A stretch of DNA of 64,000 nucleotides, from the NCBI RefSeq assembly GCF_030711405.1, contig NZ_JAULSI010000007.1, positions 1-64,000 of the forward strand, read 5' to 3'. Positions 36,080 to 44,160 of this stretch are shown in pieces (position 1 is the stretch's first letter; each line of letters starts with the position of its first letter). Position numbers and translations under genes: made by a program. A model generated the notes under the pieces. It was not told the DNA's origin, ran no database searches, and worked only from the letters and a program-made list of their open reading frames with translations. This stretch comes from Massilia brevitalea. Its GTDB lineage: Bacteria > Pseudomonadota > Gammaproteobacteria > Burkholderiales > Burkholderiaceae_D.

Positions 36080-36085
36080 ACTGCG

Positions 36086-38470
36086 ATGCAGACAGCCATC
36101 GACAAGATCCGCGAACTGCGCGCGCTGCACGATGACGGCCTGCTGAGCCGCCAGGAGTTCGACCAGCGCAAGAACGCGATCCTCGATGCGGCGCACGCGC
36201 TGCCGGAGCCGGCACCGGCCGGCACAACGCGCCAGGCCCCACGCGGCACCGAACTGGGGCTGATGCAGGGCCAGCAGGTGGGCCCGGCGAACCGCCGCTA
36301 CCGGCTCGAACGCCTGATCGCGCATGGCGGCATGGGGCAGGTCTGGCAGGCCACCGACCTGGCTACCCACGCCGAGCTTGGCCATAGCGCCCAGGTGGCG
36401 CTGAAGATCCTGTCGCCCGAACTGACCGAGAGCGCCAGCCACGCCAAGCTGCTGGTGCAGGAAGCCACGCGTGCGCGGCGCCTGGCGCACGAACACATCG
36501 TGCGCGTGTACGACTGGGCCCAGGACCCGGCCACGGCCAGCTATTTCGTGATCATGGAATGCCTGGAGGGCGAGGACCTGGACGCCTTGCTGGCGCGCGA
36601 ACTGGCCGCGCAGCCGCTGCCGCTGGCGCGCGCGCTGGCCCTGCTGCGGGCGGTGGCCGAGGCCCTCGACTATGCCTGGGACCGGCACCGCCTGGTGCAC
36701 CGCGACATCAAGCCGGCCAATGTCTTCGTCACCGCCAGGGGCGAGGTCAAGCTGCTCGACTTCGGCATCGCGGCGCGCGCGCGCCAGGGCGCCGTGTCGC
36801 CGCTGGAAGCGCCGGCCGTGTCGGGCACGCCCGGCTACCGCGCCCCGGAAGCGTCTACGCCCGGCCTGACGCCGGCGCGCACGCTGGACGTGTATTCGGT
36901 GGCGGCGATGGTCTACCAGATGGTGAGCGGCGCGCTGCCGGCCGGCGCCATCGAGACGCTGGCCCGCCCCGAGACGCTGGCCGAGGCGCAGTGGCAGGCG
37001 CTGCTTGCCGGCTTGGCGCCGGACCCGGGGGCGCGGCCGGAGAGCGTGTCGGCGCTGCTGGCGCGGCTGGATGGGGCTGGGGTGGAGCCGGAACAGGAGG
37101 CGGCGCCGGACGCCGTGCCGGAGACGCGGCCGGTGCCCGAGCCGGCCGCCCTCATGGAACCGGCGGTAGCGCAGCCGCTGGATGCGGCGTCCGCGCCAGA
37201 CGCTGTGCCGTCTCCACCGCCCAGGCCGCCGGCAGCGCCCACAGCATCTCCACCACCCGCAGCGCGCGTGCCGAGCGAACGCGCGCGCGCCGAGGCCGCG
37301 GCGGCCGTGGCGGCCCAGGCGGCGGCCGAGCGCCTGCGCCGCGAACAGCAGCGCCGCGAACGCCAGGAAGCCGAGGAAGCGCGCCGTGCGCGGCGCGAAG
37401 CCCTGCGCGAGCAGCTGCGCGTGCGCCAGGCTGAAGAGGTGGCCAAGGCACGCCAGGCCCAGGACGAGGCCCAGCGCAAGGTCTTGCAGGCCAGGGCCGC
37501 GGCGGCTTACCTGGCCGAGCAGGAGCGTGCGCGCGCCAAGGCGGCGCAGGCGAAGGACGCGCAGGAATCTCCGGAAGGGAAAGAAGGGAAGGACGCGCCG
37601 CTGCCTGATTCAGCCAGACCGGATCAGGCAGCGGCGCTGCTGATGCGCGATCGCTTCCTCGACGGCAGCGCACAGGGTCCGGAACTGGTGGTGCTGCGCG
37701 CCGGCCGCTTCCAGATGGGCTCACCCGAACACGAGCGCAAGATCGCGATGGCGGCCGGCGCCCAGAAGAACTGGCTGGCGCGCGAAACGCCCCAGCACTG
37801 GGTCGGCATTGCGCGTCCCTTTGCGATGGGGCGCTACCCGGTGACGGTGGGCGAATGGCGCGTCTTCGCCAAAGCGACCGGCTGGCAGCCTGACGGCGAC
37901 GTCGACTGGACGGCGCCGGGCTTCCCGCAGAGCGACATGCACCCGGTGGTCGGCGTGTCCTGGGTCGACGCGCAGCACTACCTGGCCTGGCTGGCGCAAT
38001 CCACCGGCCAGCACTACCGCCTGCCGAGCGAAGCCGAGTGGGAATACGCCTGCCGCGCCGGCACCAGGACCGCCTTCAGCTTCGGCGACAGCATCGGCAC
38101 CGACCTCGCCAACTACGACGGCAACTTCACCTGGAACGGCGGCGCGCGCGGCGACTACCGGCGCGGCACCACGCCGGTGACGCAGTTCGCGCCGAATCCC
38201 TGGGGCCTGCACGACATGCACGGCAACGTCTGGGAATGGGTGCAGGACGTCATGCACGACAGCTACGAAGGCGCGCCGCTCGACGGCAGCGCCTGGGAAG
38301 AGGGCGGCGACCGCGCGCGGCGCGTGCTGCGCGGCGGCTCCTGGCTGTACAACCCGCGCTACCTGCGCTCGGCGCTGCGCAATGGATTCTCGGCGGTGAT
38401 GTCGAACGATATCGTGGGATTCCGGGTGGTGCGCGAGTTGGCGGCGGATGGGGATGGCGGCGTTTCCTGA
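36086..38470 (+). CDS. Ser/Thr protein kinase fused to an FGE/SUMF1-like domain
   Basis: A 794-residue protein. Residues 1-35 are a SHOCT-like segment (LRALHDDGLLSRQEFDQRKNAI). A Pkn2-type kinase spans about 70-340, with Gly loop AHGGMGQVW, VALKIL, HRDIKPAN (about 205) and DFGIA. A Pro/Ala linker and Arg/Ala-rich coiled coil follow (about 350-520). The C-terminal FGE/SUMF1 domain (about 530-790) contains GRFQMGSPEHER, RLPSEAEWEYACRAGT, DMHGNVWEWVQD and GFRVVREL. The two catalytic cysteines of formylglycine-generating enzyme are not there (the region reads LRGGSWLYNPRYLRSALRNG), so the domain likely binds a ligand. No membrane helix. It ends the plus-strand arm. Confidence 0.9.
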   Translation: MQTAIDKIRELRALHDDGLLSRQEFDQRKNAILDAAHALPEPAPAGTTRQAPRGTELGLMQGQQVGPANRRYRLERLIAHGGMGQVWQATDLATHAELGHSAQVALKILSPELTESASHAKLLVQEATRARRLAHEHIVRVYDWAQDPATASYFVIMECLEGEDLDALLARELAAQPLPLARALALLRAVAEALDYAWDRHRLVHRDIKPANVFVTARGEVKLLDFGIAARARQGAVSPLEAPAVSGTPGYRAPEASTPGLTPARTLDVYSVAAMVYQMVSGALPAGAIETLARPETLAEAQWQALLAGLAPDPGARPESVSALLARLDGAGVEPEQEAAPDAVPETRPVPEPAALMEPAVAQPLDAASAPDAVPSPPPRPPAAPTASPPPAARVPSERARAEAAAAVAAQAAAERLRREQQRRERQEAEEARRARREALREQLRVRQAEEVAKARQAQDEAQRKVLQARAAAAYLAEQERARAKAAQAKDAQESPEGKEGKDAPLPDSARPDQAAALLMRDRFLDGSAQGPELVVLRAGRFQMGSPEHERKIAMAAGAQKNWLARETPQHWVGIARPFAMGRYPVTVGEWRVFAKATGWQPDGDVDWTAPGFPQSDMHPVVGVSWVDAQHYLAWLAQSTGQHYRLPSEAEWEYACRAGTRTAFSFGDSIGTDLANYDGNFTWNGGARGDYRRGTTPVTQFAPNPWGLHDMHGNVWEWVQDVMHDSYEGAPLDGSAWEEGGDRARRVLRGGSWLYNPRYLRSALRNGFSAVMSNDIVGFRVVRELAADGDGGVS

Positions 38471-38563
38471 TTACGATTGATCGCAGGCTAGCGTGCGCCG
38501 CGTGCTGGCGCCAGGCGTAGGCTCGAGACTCCCGGTAGTGGTGAGTTGATTGGGAGGCGAATC

Positions 38564-38674
38564 ATGAACATCCCCGAAGAGCTGCGGATTCCTGCGATCG
38601 TGTTCGGGCTGCAGGCCGCATTGCTGGCCGGCTGCGCGTTGATCTTCCTGGTGTTGTTGCCGCTGGGGCATTAG
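38564..38674 (+). CDS. 36-residue small membrane protein
   Basis: A short frame with a strong ribosome site (GGGAGG, 7 bases before ATG). The peptide starts MNIPEELRIP and continues with a single uninterrupted hydrophobic helix (IVFGLQAALLAGCALIFLVLLP) and ends LGH. This looks like a real single-pass small membrane protein. It lies 93 bp behind the kinase-FGE gene, in the 438-bp gap between the two arms of the cluster. Function unknown. Confidence 0.6.
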   Translation: MNIPEELRIPAIVFGLQAALLAGCALIFLVLLPLGH

Positions 38675-38693
38675 AAGCACGTTGGCAGCAAGC

Positions 38694-38905
38694 GTACGGT
38701 GGGCACTCCGTGCCCACGCGGATGCGTGCGCCGTGTTGACTGCGTTTCGGCCGTGCTTCCCGCCTCGTACCGGCGTTCGCAAATGATCATTGCAGACGTC
38801 TGCGAACGGACGCATGTTTCGGCCGGAATGCCGATATCGCCGTGCTACCTTCCGCGTGGGCAGTGGGGCCGGCTAAATGCCAGCACTACAAAGTGCCCAC
38901 CGTAC
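38694..38905. repeat. Palindromic repeat element 3, split copy
   Basis: GTACG and GTGGGCAC-TCC-GTGCCCAC with GCG lie at 38695-38720; a half element GCGTGGGCA starts near 38853 and a mirror arm GTGCCCACCGTAC ends near 38905. The outer GTACGGTGGGCAC / GTGCCCACCGTAC arms are complementary. The parts are related to the elements at 15562 and 25109, but about 130 bases separate the halves and the GA/TT loops are lost. No gene is recognised in 38675-38908. Confidence 0.5.
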
Positions 38906-38908
38906 GGG

Positions 38909-40441
38909 TTAAGCTGACGACTCGCGGGACTCGAGGCTCTGTGCTCGCGTCGCGACGCTTTTTCGCATTTCCGGATACGCGCTCGCGGAAAAACTCGCGC
39001 CGCGCGGCCATCCCTGCATCCGTTCGAACGCGGTAGCCGGCGTCAGCGGCGTCGCGTCGCCTCCCGTCCCGGCCGCCCAGAACCCGCCATCGCGGTGGAA
39101 CAGGGGCGGCAAGCCGAGCGCGCCACCATGCGCGGAACTGCCCGGCTGCCTGTCCGGATCGACGATATACAAGGCCTCGTACGCCATGCCCGCATCCACG
39201 CGCTGCAGCAGCAGCGCATGCGGCAGCACAGCCGCGACTTCCAGTGTCACGATGCCGGGAATGCTGGCCGTCAGTTCGATGCGCATGCCCGGATGCAGCC
39301 TGACCGGCTTGTGCTTGCCCGGCCAGACGCCATCGACCAGCAGCCCGTAGCGCGACACGTCCTCGATCTCGAAGCCTTCGCGGCCGCGCCGGATCACGGC
39401 GTGCTGCGCCGACAGCCGGCGCGTCAGGCCTTCGGGCGTGGGGCCGCTGCCGAGATGGTGGGCCAGCAGGATGTCGGCCTCGCCATCCGCGCGCCCCAGC
39501 ACGCATTCGTCGAGTGCGAACAGGCGCAGGCGGCGGGCACGCGGCAACTCCCCGGCGGGCAGGTCGAGGCAGGCCGTGCTGGCCGGGCAGGGGTGAAGGG
39601 CAGGCTGGGCCTGTACGTCGATTTCCAGCAGCTCCTCGTCCCAGGCGATGCTGGTGACGCCGAAGTCGATCTTGCCGCCGTGGGCGTCCAGGGCGTCCAG
39701 GTCGAGGTGGGCGATGCCGGCATTGCTGGCGTTCACATCGATGTCGATTCGTCCGCCGCCGGTGCGCGCCTGCACCCGCGCGATCGAGGCGTCGTCGGCA
39801 TGCACGCGCACGTTTTTGTGGGTGGCGAGGAAGGTCTGGTGGATGTCGCGCAGGCTGGCGTCGGCGCGCGGGGCGAGGATCAGCAGCGTGGCGACCCAGG
39901 TGCGGGCCGGCTGGCTGCGGCTGTGCAGTTCGAGTTCGACCCGGTATTGACCGTGCTCGAGCCCGCGCGAGGAAAACTCGAGGAAGACCGGCAGCCAGTC
40001 GCCGCGCAGGGTACGCGTGAAGCTGTGGCGCTCGCCGCCTTCCAGGCGCAGGCGCGAGCTGGCCAGCAGCGTGACTTGCGGTGCGCAATCGGCCGGCATG
40101 CCGCGCAGGTCGAGTTTCAGCACTTGCCGCCCGCCGGCTGCACGCGGGTCGAAGCCGCTGACGTGCAGGTGCGGGCGCTGGGTGGGAGCAGAAATCGGTG
40201 CAGAGATCGGAGCAGAAATCGCAGCGGAAACCGGTGTGGAAACCAGTGCAGGGACGGACCCATCGACCGGGGCCAGGATGGCCGGGCCGGCAACGGTCCC
40301 ACAAACCTCGGCAGCAGCGGACGTGGCGGCTTGGGAGACCTCATCCGGCGTCGGCTGCGGGTGGCCGTGCGCGCAGGCAGCATCCCCTGGCATCACCCAG
40401 ACGGTGCAATGCGGATGCGCGGGATTGCTGCAACGGTTCAT
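38909..40441 (-). CDS. FHA-domain protein
   Basis: A 510-residue cytosolic protein. The N-terminus is Cys/His-rich (CSNPAHPHC, CAHGHPQP), possibly a small zinc site. Next comes an Ala/Ser/Pro linker from a 12-bp DNA repeat (AISAPISAPISAPT), then strand-rich regions, and an FHA domain at about 310-400 with VLGRADGEADI, LSAQHAVIRRGREGFEIED and the usual GLLVDG. FHA domains bind phosphothreonine, so this is the likely reader of the nearby kinases. It is last of the minus-strand arm, 107 bp behind the PP2C gene. Confidence 0.87.
   Translation of the reverse strand: MNRCSNPAHPHCTVWVMPGDAACAHGHPQPTPDEVSQAATSAAAEVCGTVAGPAILAPVDGSVPALVSTPVSAAISAPISAPISAPTQRPHLHVSGFDPRAAGGRQVLKLDLRGMPADCAPQVTLLASSRLRLEGGERHSFTRTLRGDWLPVFLEFSSRGLEHGQYRVELELHSRSQPARTWVATLLILAPRADASLRDIHQTFLATHKNVRVHADDASIARVQARTGGGRIDIDVNASNAGIAHLDLDALDAHGGKIDFGVTSIAWDEELLEIDVQAQPALHPCPASTACLDLPAGELPRARRLRLFALDECVLGRADGEADILLAHHLGSGPTPEGLTRRLSAQHAVIRRGREGFEIEDVSRYGLLVDGVWPGKHKPVRLHPGMRIELTASIPGIVTLEVAAVLPHALLLQRVDAGMAYEALYIVDPDRQPGSSAHGGALGLPPLFHRDGGFWAAGTGGDATPLTPATAFERMQGWPRGASFSASAYPEMRKSVATRAQSLESRESSA
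40185..40244. repeat. 12-bp tandem repeat inside the FHA gene
   Basis: Five degenerate 12-mers in phase (GGAGCAGAAATC, GGTGCAGAGATC, GGAGCAGAAATC, GCAGCGGAAACC, GGTGTGGAAACC). On the coding strand they give a four-residue repeat (Ile/Val-Ser-Ala/Thr-Pro/Ala) that forms the linker before the folded part. Unit number could vary between strains without changing the frame. Confidence 0.65.
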
Positions 40442-40516
40442 GGGAAATAGCCTGGCTAGCGAACCGGGCCAGCTTACGCGTTTCGGCTCGGCAGTGGCGC
40501 GCGATTAGGGATTAAA

Positions 40517-40554
40517 AATTGATTCTACGCACTATTTCCTATTTTAAATCAATT
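40517..40554 (-). promoter_or_regulatory. AT-rich inverted repeat before the FHA gene
   Basis: AATTGATT at 40517-40524 and AATCAATT at 40547-40554 are perfect inverted arms in an AT-rich island of otherwise GC-rich DNA; the right arm overlaps the PP2C stop codon. Read on the minus strand the island contains TTGATT and, 19 bases later, TAGAAT, a possible promoter for the FHA gene. Confidence 0.35.
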
Positions 40555-41568
40555 GTTTGCCGGTAGCGCCGTTTCGTCACGCCGGAATGGGCGAAAGCGC
40601 AACACGATCGCCGTCAGGTTGTCTGGCTGCAGGCCGACCGGCGGCCGTTCTTCCATTTCCCCGAACAGCGCCTCCAGACCGTCCACCGCATCGTTCCCGC
40701 ACAGCAAACGCGGCCAGCGCGCGATGAATTCGGCCGGGTCGGCGCAGGACCAGAAACCGTCGGTGGCCAGCAAATAGCTGCAGTCCGGCCGCAGCGATAC
40801 CGCGCGGCGGTCGGGCAGGGCGCGCAGCCAGGGCGGCAGGTTGCCGGCGTCGAGGGCGAACAGGCCGTCTTCCAGGTGGCGCGAGTCGGCAAACGTGTTC
40901 CCGAGGATGAAGGCCTGGGCGATCTGCGGCCAGTGCTCGCCATGCACCTGGCGCCGCCAGTCGGCTTCGCCCAGCAGGCCGAGCATGGCATACGCCGTGG
41001 CCGGCACGTGGTCGACGGTGAGCGGCGCCACGCCGCCGGGCTGGATTTCGACCAGGCGCGAGTCGCCCGCATGCCACAGCAGGGGCGCGCCGAGGGGCGG
41101 GATTTCCAGCAGCGTGAGCGTGGTGCCGGGGCGCGGCCCGTGTTCGCCAAGCGCGTCGAAGCGCGCCTGCAGCGCGCCGTGCAGGGCGTCGAGGTGGGCC
41201 GACAGCACGTCGATGTCGCTGCAGGCCGGGATGGCGAGCAAGCCTTCGGCGGCGGCTTCGGCTGCTTCGCGCCCATGCCCGTGCCCGCCCATGCCGTCCA
41301 GGACCGCCAGGCGCACGTGGCCTGCCGGCCAGCCCGGCACCTGCTGGCGCAGCACGTCGCCGCCGCGCAGCAGGGCGGCCTGGCCGTCGGCGCCGACCAG
41401 CACGCAGTTGTCCTGGTTTTCGGCGCGCATGACGGGGCCGGCGCCGATGCTGCTGCGCGCGGCAACGTCGAGACGGGGACCGAACTGCAAACCTTCGAAC
41501 ATGCGCGCTGCCTTGTGGGAGTGGAAAAAATGGGGTGGCGGGAGCGATGCTCCATGTGTGGTGCTCAT
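40549..41568 (-). CDS. PP2C-family Ser/Thr protein phosphatase
   Basis: A 339-residue protein phosphatase of the PPM/PP2C family. Metal-binding motifs are RAENQDN, LDGMGGHGHG, LLATDGFW and PDNLTAIVLRF, in the correct order. It should remove phosphate from the targets of the kinases of the cluster. No membrane helix, unlike PstP of actinobacteria. The start is uncertain: ATG at 41568, or MFEGLQF at 41502, which fits the family better; neither has a strong ribosome site. Confidence 0.9.
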   Translation of the reverse strand: MSTTHGASLPPPHFFHSHKAARMFEGLQFGPRLDVAARSSIGAGPVMRAENQDNCVLVGADGQAALLRGGDVLRQQVPGWPAGHVRLAVLDGMGGHGHGREAAEAAAEGLLAIPACSDIDVLSAHLDALHGALQARFDALGEHGPRPGTTLTLLEIPPLGAPLLWHAGDSRLVEIQPGGVAPLTVDHVPATAYAMLGLLGEADWRRQVHGEHWPQIAQAFILGNTFADSRHLEDGLFALDAGNLPPWLRALPDRRAVSLRPDCSYLLATDGFWSCADPAEFIARWPRLLCGNDAVDGLEALFGEMEERPPVGLQPDNLTAIVLRFRPFRRDETALPANN

Positions 41569-41609
41569 GGTAAGCTAGCTTGCATGTTTGGCAAAGTCCC
41601 GCACCGTTC

Positions 41610-42068
41610 ATGCTGATCCGGCCCCTCCTCGACTCCGACCTGCCCGCCGCCGCGCGCCTGCTGCGCGAAGCGGCAATCGAATTCATCGTGCACGAATCGA
41701 CGCTCGAGGGCGCGGCGACCTTCCTGCGCGAGAACGACGAAGACGGCTTGCGCAACTACGTGCGCAGCGGGCATGTCTACCACGTGGCCGAAAGCGAAGG
41801 AACGCTGGCCGGCTTCATCGGCATCCGCGCCAACAACCACCTGTTCCACCTGTTCGTCGACAAGCGCTGGCATGGCCAGGGCCTGGCGCGGCGCCTGTGG
41901 CAGGTGGCGCGGCGCGCGGCGATCGAACGCGGCGGCGACGGCGCCTTCCTGGTCAATTCCTCGAACCACGCGGTGCGCGTGTACGAGGCCTTCGGCTTCG
42001 TGCGCATGGCGCCGACCCAGTGCGTGAAGGGCCTGTACTTCAACCCGATGCGCTATACGCCGGCGTAA
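41610..42068 (+). CDS. GNAT family N-acetyltransferase
   Basis: A 152-residue acetyltransferase: N-terminal IRPLLDSDLPAAARLL, the acetyl-CoA loop VDKRWHGQGLARRLWQ, and the C-terminal SSNHAVRVYEAFGFV. Substrate unknown. It is in the opposite direction to its neighbours, between the PP2C and SH3b genes, and so breaks the minus-strand arm of the cluster. The ATG at 41610 is chosen from the family N-terminus; no good ribosome site. Confidence 0.87.
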   Translation: MLIRPLLDSDLPAAARLLREAAIEFIVHESTLEGAATFLRENDEDGLRNYVRSGHVYHVAESEGTLAGFIGIRANNHLFHLFVDKRWHGQGLARRLWQVARRAAIERGGDGAFLVNSSNHAVRVYEAFGFVRMAPTQCVKGLYFNPMRYTPA

Positions 42069-42076
42069 ACCGCACG

Positions 42077-42544
42077 TCACCTGTGCGCCTCGTCGGCGCG
42101 GCGCAGCCACAGGCTGCTGGCCCAGCCTTCGCGCGCCTCGCCCCTGATCTCGGCGCGCACCTGCCACCAGTCGCCATCCTGCACGCCGGTGGCCGTGACG
42201 ATGGCGCCGGCCGGCAGCACGGTCACGCGCGCGGCGCCGACGCCGACCGACGTACGCAGGTTCAGGGCGTCGGCCACGCGGTAGCTGCGCCCCGGCAGGG
42301 GCAGTTCCTGGCGGCTGGCCAGGAGCGGCGCTGCTTGCGCCTGTGCTGCCTCTGCCTGTGCCGGCAGGGGCGCGGCAAACCACCACAGCGCGCTGCCGAT
42401 GGCGCCGGTGCCCACGACCAGCACCGCCAGCGCGCGCGCGTTGGCGCGCTTCCACCAGAGGCGCGGCGTCAGCCAGGCGGCCGCTACCAGGGTCAGGACC
42501 AGCGCCGCGCCGAAGCAGGCCAGCGCGGTGAGCGCGGTGGACAC
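42077..42544 (-). CDS. Membrane protein with SH3b domain
   Basis: A 155-residue protein: two N-terminal membrane helices (ALTALACFGAALVLTLVAAAWL and ALAVLVVGTGAIGSALWWFAA), then a bacterial SH3 domain (YRVADALNLRTSVGVGAARVTVLPAGAIVTATG, GWASSLWL). SH3b domains often bind cell-wall peptides, which fits a role beside the SEDS protein and PBP; two helices put the C-terminus on the same side as the N-terminus. It starts 3 bp behind the upstream gene's stop, same transcript. Confidence 0.82.
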   Translation of the reverse strand: MSTALTALACFGAALVLTLVAAAWLTPRLWWKRANARALAVLVVGTGAIGSALWWFAAPLPAQAEAAQAQAAPLLASRQELPLPGRSYRVADALNLRTSVGVGAARVTVLPAGAIVTATGVQDGDWWQVRAEIRGEAREGWASSLWLRRADEAHR

Positions 42545-42547
42545 CGC

Positions 42548-44158
42548 TCAGCCCTCGACGCGCAGCACGTAGTGGCCGGCGACGATGTGGTGACCGGGCG
42601 GAACCAGGCAGGGCGCATCGGGCCCCTGCTCGATCAGGCCCACGAAGCCGAGCCGTTCGTCGAGGTGGTACAGGGCCTGGGTCGGCGACAGGCGCGCGAC
42701 GCGAAAACCCTCGGGGCCGGGCTCGATGCTGACGGCGTTGCGCGACAGGCCGAGGCGGTCGGCGCTGCCAGCATCGAGGCCGTCCGCGCCGCGCAGGCAG
42801 CCGGCGGCATCGAGCACGCGCAGGCCGGCCAGGGCTTGCCCGCCGCGGCCAAAGGCGATGCGCGCGCCGCCCGGAACCGGCAGCGACGGCGCCTGCGGCA
42901 GGCAGACCAGGGCGCTGTAGCGCTCGGCCAGCTCCGGCGCCGGGGCCAGCACACGCAGGTCGACGCCGTCGACGGGCGCGAAGCGGTTCGGCACGGCGAT
43001 GCGCTGGCGCCCGGCGGCGCCGACCGCATACACTTCGTCGGCCTCGTCCACGGCAAAGCCGATCAGGGCGTCCTTGCCGGGCGCACCCGCCACCAGGTTG
43101 CGGTCGAGGCCGAATTCGAGCAGGCCGGCGCCGGTCTCGCGGTAGCGGCTCAGGCGCGGCAGGGCCAGCGCGGCCAGGGCGATGCGCTGGCGCGCCACCG
43201 GGGCAAAGGTGGCTTCGTCGGCCGGCATGCGGGCGCTGGCGCGGTGCAGGGCCGGCGTGGCGGTGAGTTCGGCATCGTCGGGCGTGCGCGACCGGGTCTT
43301 CCAGACGGCGGGGGCGCGGCCGGGCGCAGGCGGCGCGCTGGCCGGGCGTGCGGGAGCGGGGTTGCCGGGCACTGCGGACGAGATTGCGGCCGAAGCCATG
43401 CCCGCTGCTGGAGCCAAGGCCGCGGCCGGATTGCTGCGTGCGATCTTCAGCAGCAGGCGTCCGGCATTGCCCGGCGTGTCGCCATGGCGCGCGCGGATCG
43501 TGTAGTAGCCGGCGGCGTCGTCGAAGCTGCTTTCGAAGGCCTCTTTCGGGCGCACGTGCACTTCCATCGGCGCATCCGGCCCATCGTTGATCAACAGGAT
43601 GGCGCCGTCGAGGGCGAACGGCCAGCCGGGCACGGCGTGGGTGGCGCTGGCGGCGTCGTGGCCGAGCACCGTCAGGCGCTGGCCCGGATACACCGGGCAG
43701 ACGGTCTGCCAGATGGCGCTGTCGCGCGAGACGCTGACCGTGTATTGCACCTGCTCGCCGGGCGCCGGCAGGTAGACGGCGTGGCCGAACTTCACCTCCA
43801 CCTGGCCTGCTTCCAGCTGTTCCGAGCCGACCACGTGGTAGCGCACCTCGTCGGCGCCGAGCAGGTCGCCGAAATCCTTCTGGTGCAGCGACTGCAGGGT
43901 CTGCGCCAGGTCGCGCACGCGCGCGCCGCGGGTCAGGTGGCGGTCGTCGTCGACTTCGTCCTGGGGCAGCACCAGGGTGATATGGGAAAAACAGCGGGTG
44001 GCGGCGCGCCCGCGCTGCTCGCGCGGCGAGCGCTCCAGCAGGTCGCGCAGCAGCGGGCGGCGCGCGAACAGCGCCAGGCCCGGCGCCTGCCACAGCGCTT
44101 CGGCATTGAAGACATCGTTCACCTTGCCCAGGGATTCGTGTTGGACGTAGACCGGCAT
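42548..44158 (-). CDS. FHA-like domain protein of the SEDS/kinase operon
   Basis: A 536-residue cytosolic protein, no signal or helix. The C-terminal 110 residues look like an FHA domain (IAFGRGGQALAG, LGLSRNAVSIEPGPEGFRV, PPGHHIVAGHYVLRV), with SRNAVS in place of the common SxxH. The N-terminal 200 residues are not recognised (YVQHESLGKVNDVFNAEALW). A Pro/Ala linker lies at about 240-290. The start at 44158 has AAGGAGAATTAG, inside the end of the SEDS gene. Together with the SEDS, kinase and SH3b genes it forms one tight operon. Confidence 0.75.
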   Translation of the reverse strand: MPVYVQHESLGKVNDVFNAEALWQAPGLALFARRPLLRDLLERSPREQRGRAATRCFSHITLVLPQDEVDDDRHLTRGARVRDLAQTLQSLHQKDFGDLLGADEVRYHVVGSEQLEAGQVEVKFGHAVYLPAPGEQVQYTVSVSRDSAIWQTVCPVYPGQRLTVLGHDAASATHAVPGWPFALDGAILLINDGPDAPMEVHVRPKEAFESSFDDAAGYYTIRARHGDTPGNAGRLLLKIARSNPAAALAPAAGMASAAISSAVPGNPAPARPASAPPAPGRAPAVWKTRSRTPDDAELTATPALHRASARMPADEATFAPVARQRIALAALALPRLSRYRETGAGLLEFGLDRNLVAGAPGKDALIGFAVDEADEVYAVGAAGRQRIAVPNRFAPVDGVDLRVLAPAPELAERYSALVCLPQAPSLPVPGGARIAFGRGGQALAGLRVLDAAGCLRGADGLDAGSADRLGLSRNAVSIEPGPEGFRVARLSPTQALYHLDERLGFVGLIEQGPDAPCLVPPGHHIVAGHYVLRVEG

Positions 44159-44160
44159 GA

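Noticed and set aside
33890-36700. 936-residue open frame on the minus strand
   Set aside because: It lies opposite the coiled-coil protein and the kinase gene; the translation is Leu/Arg/Gln/His-rich as expected for antisense of GC-rich coding DNA, with no domain.
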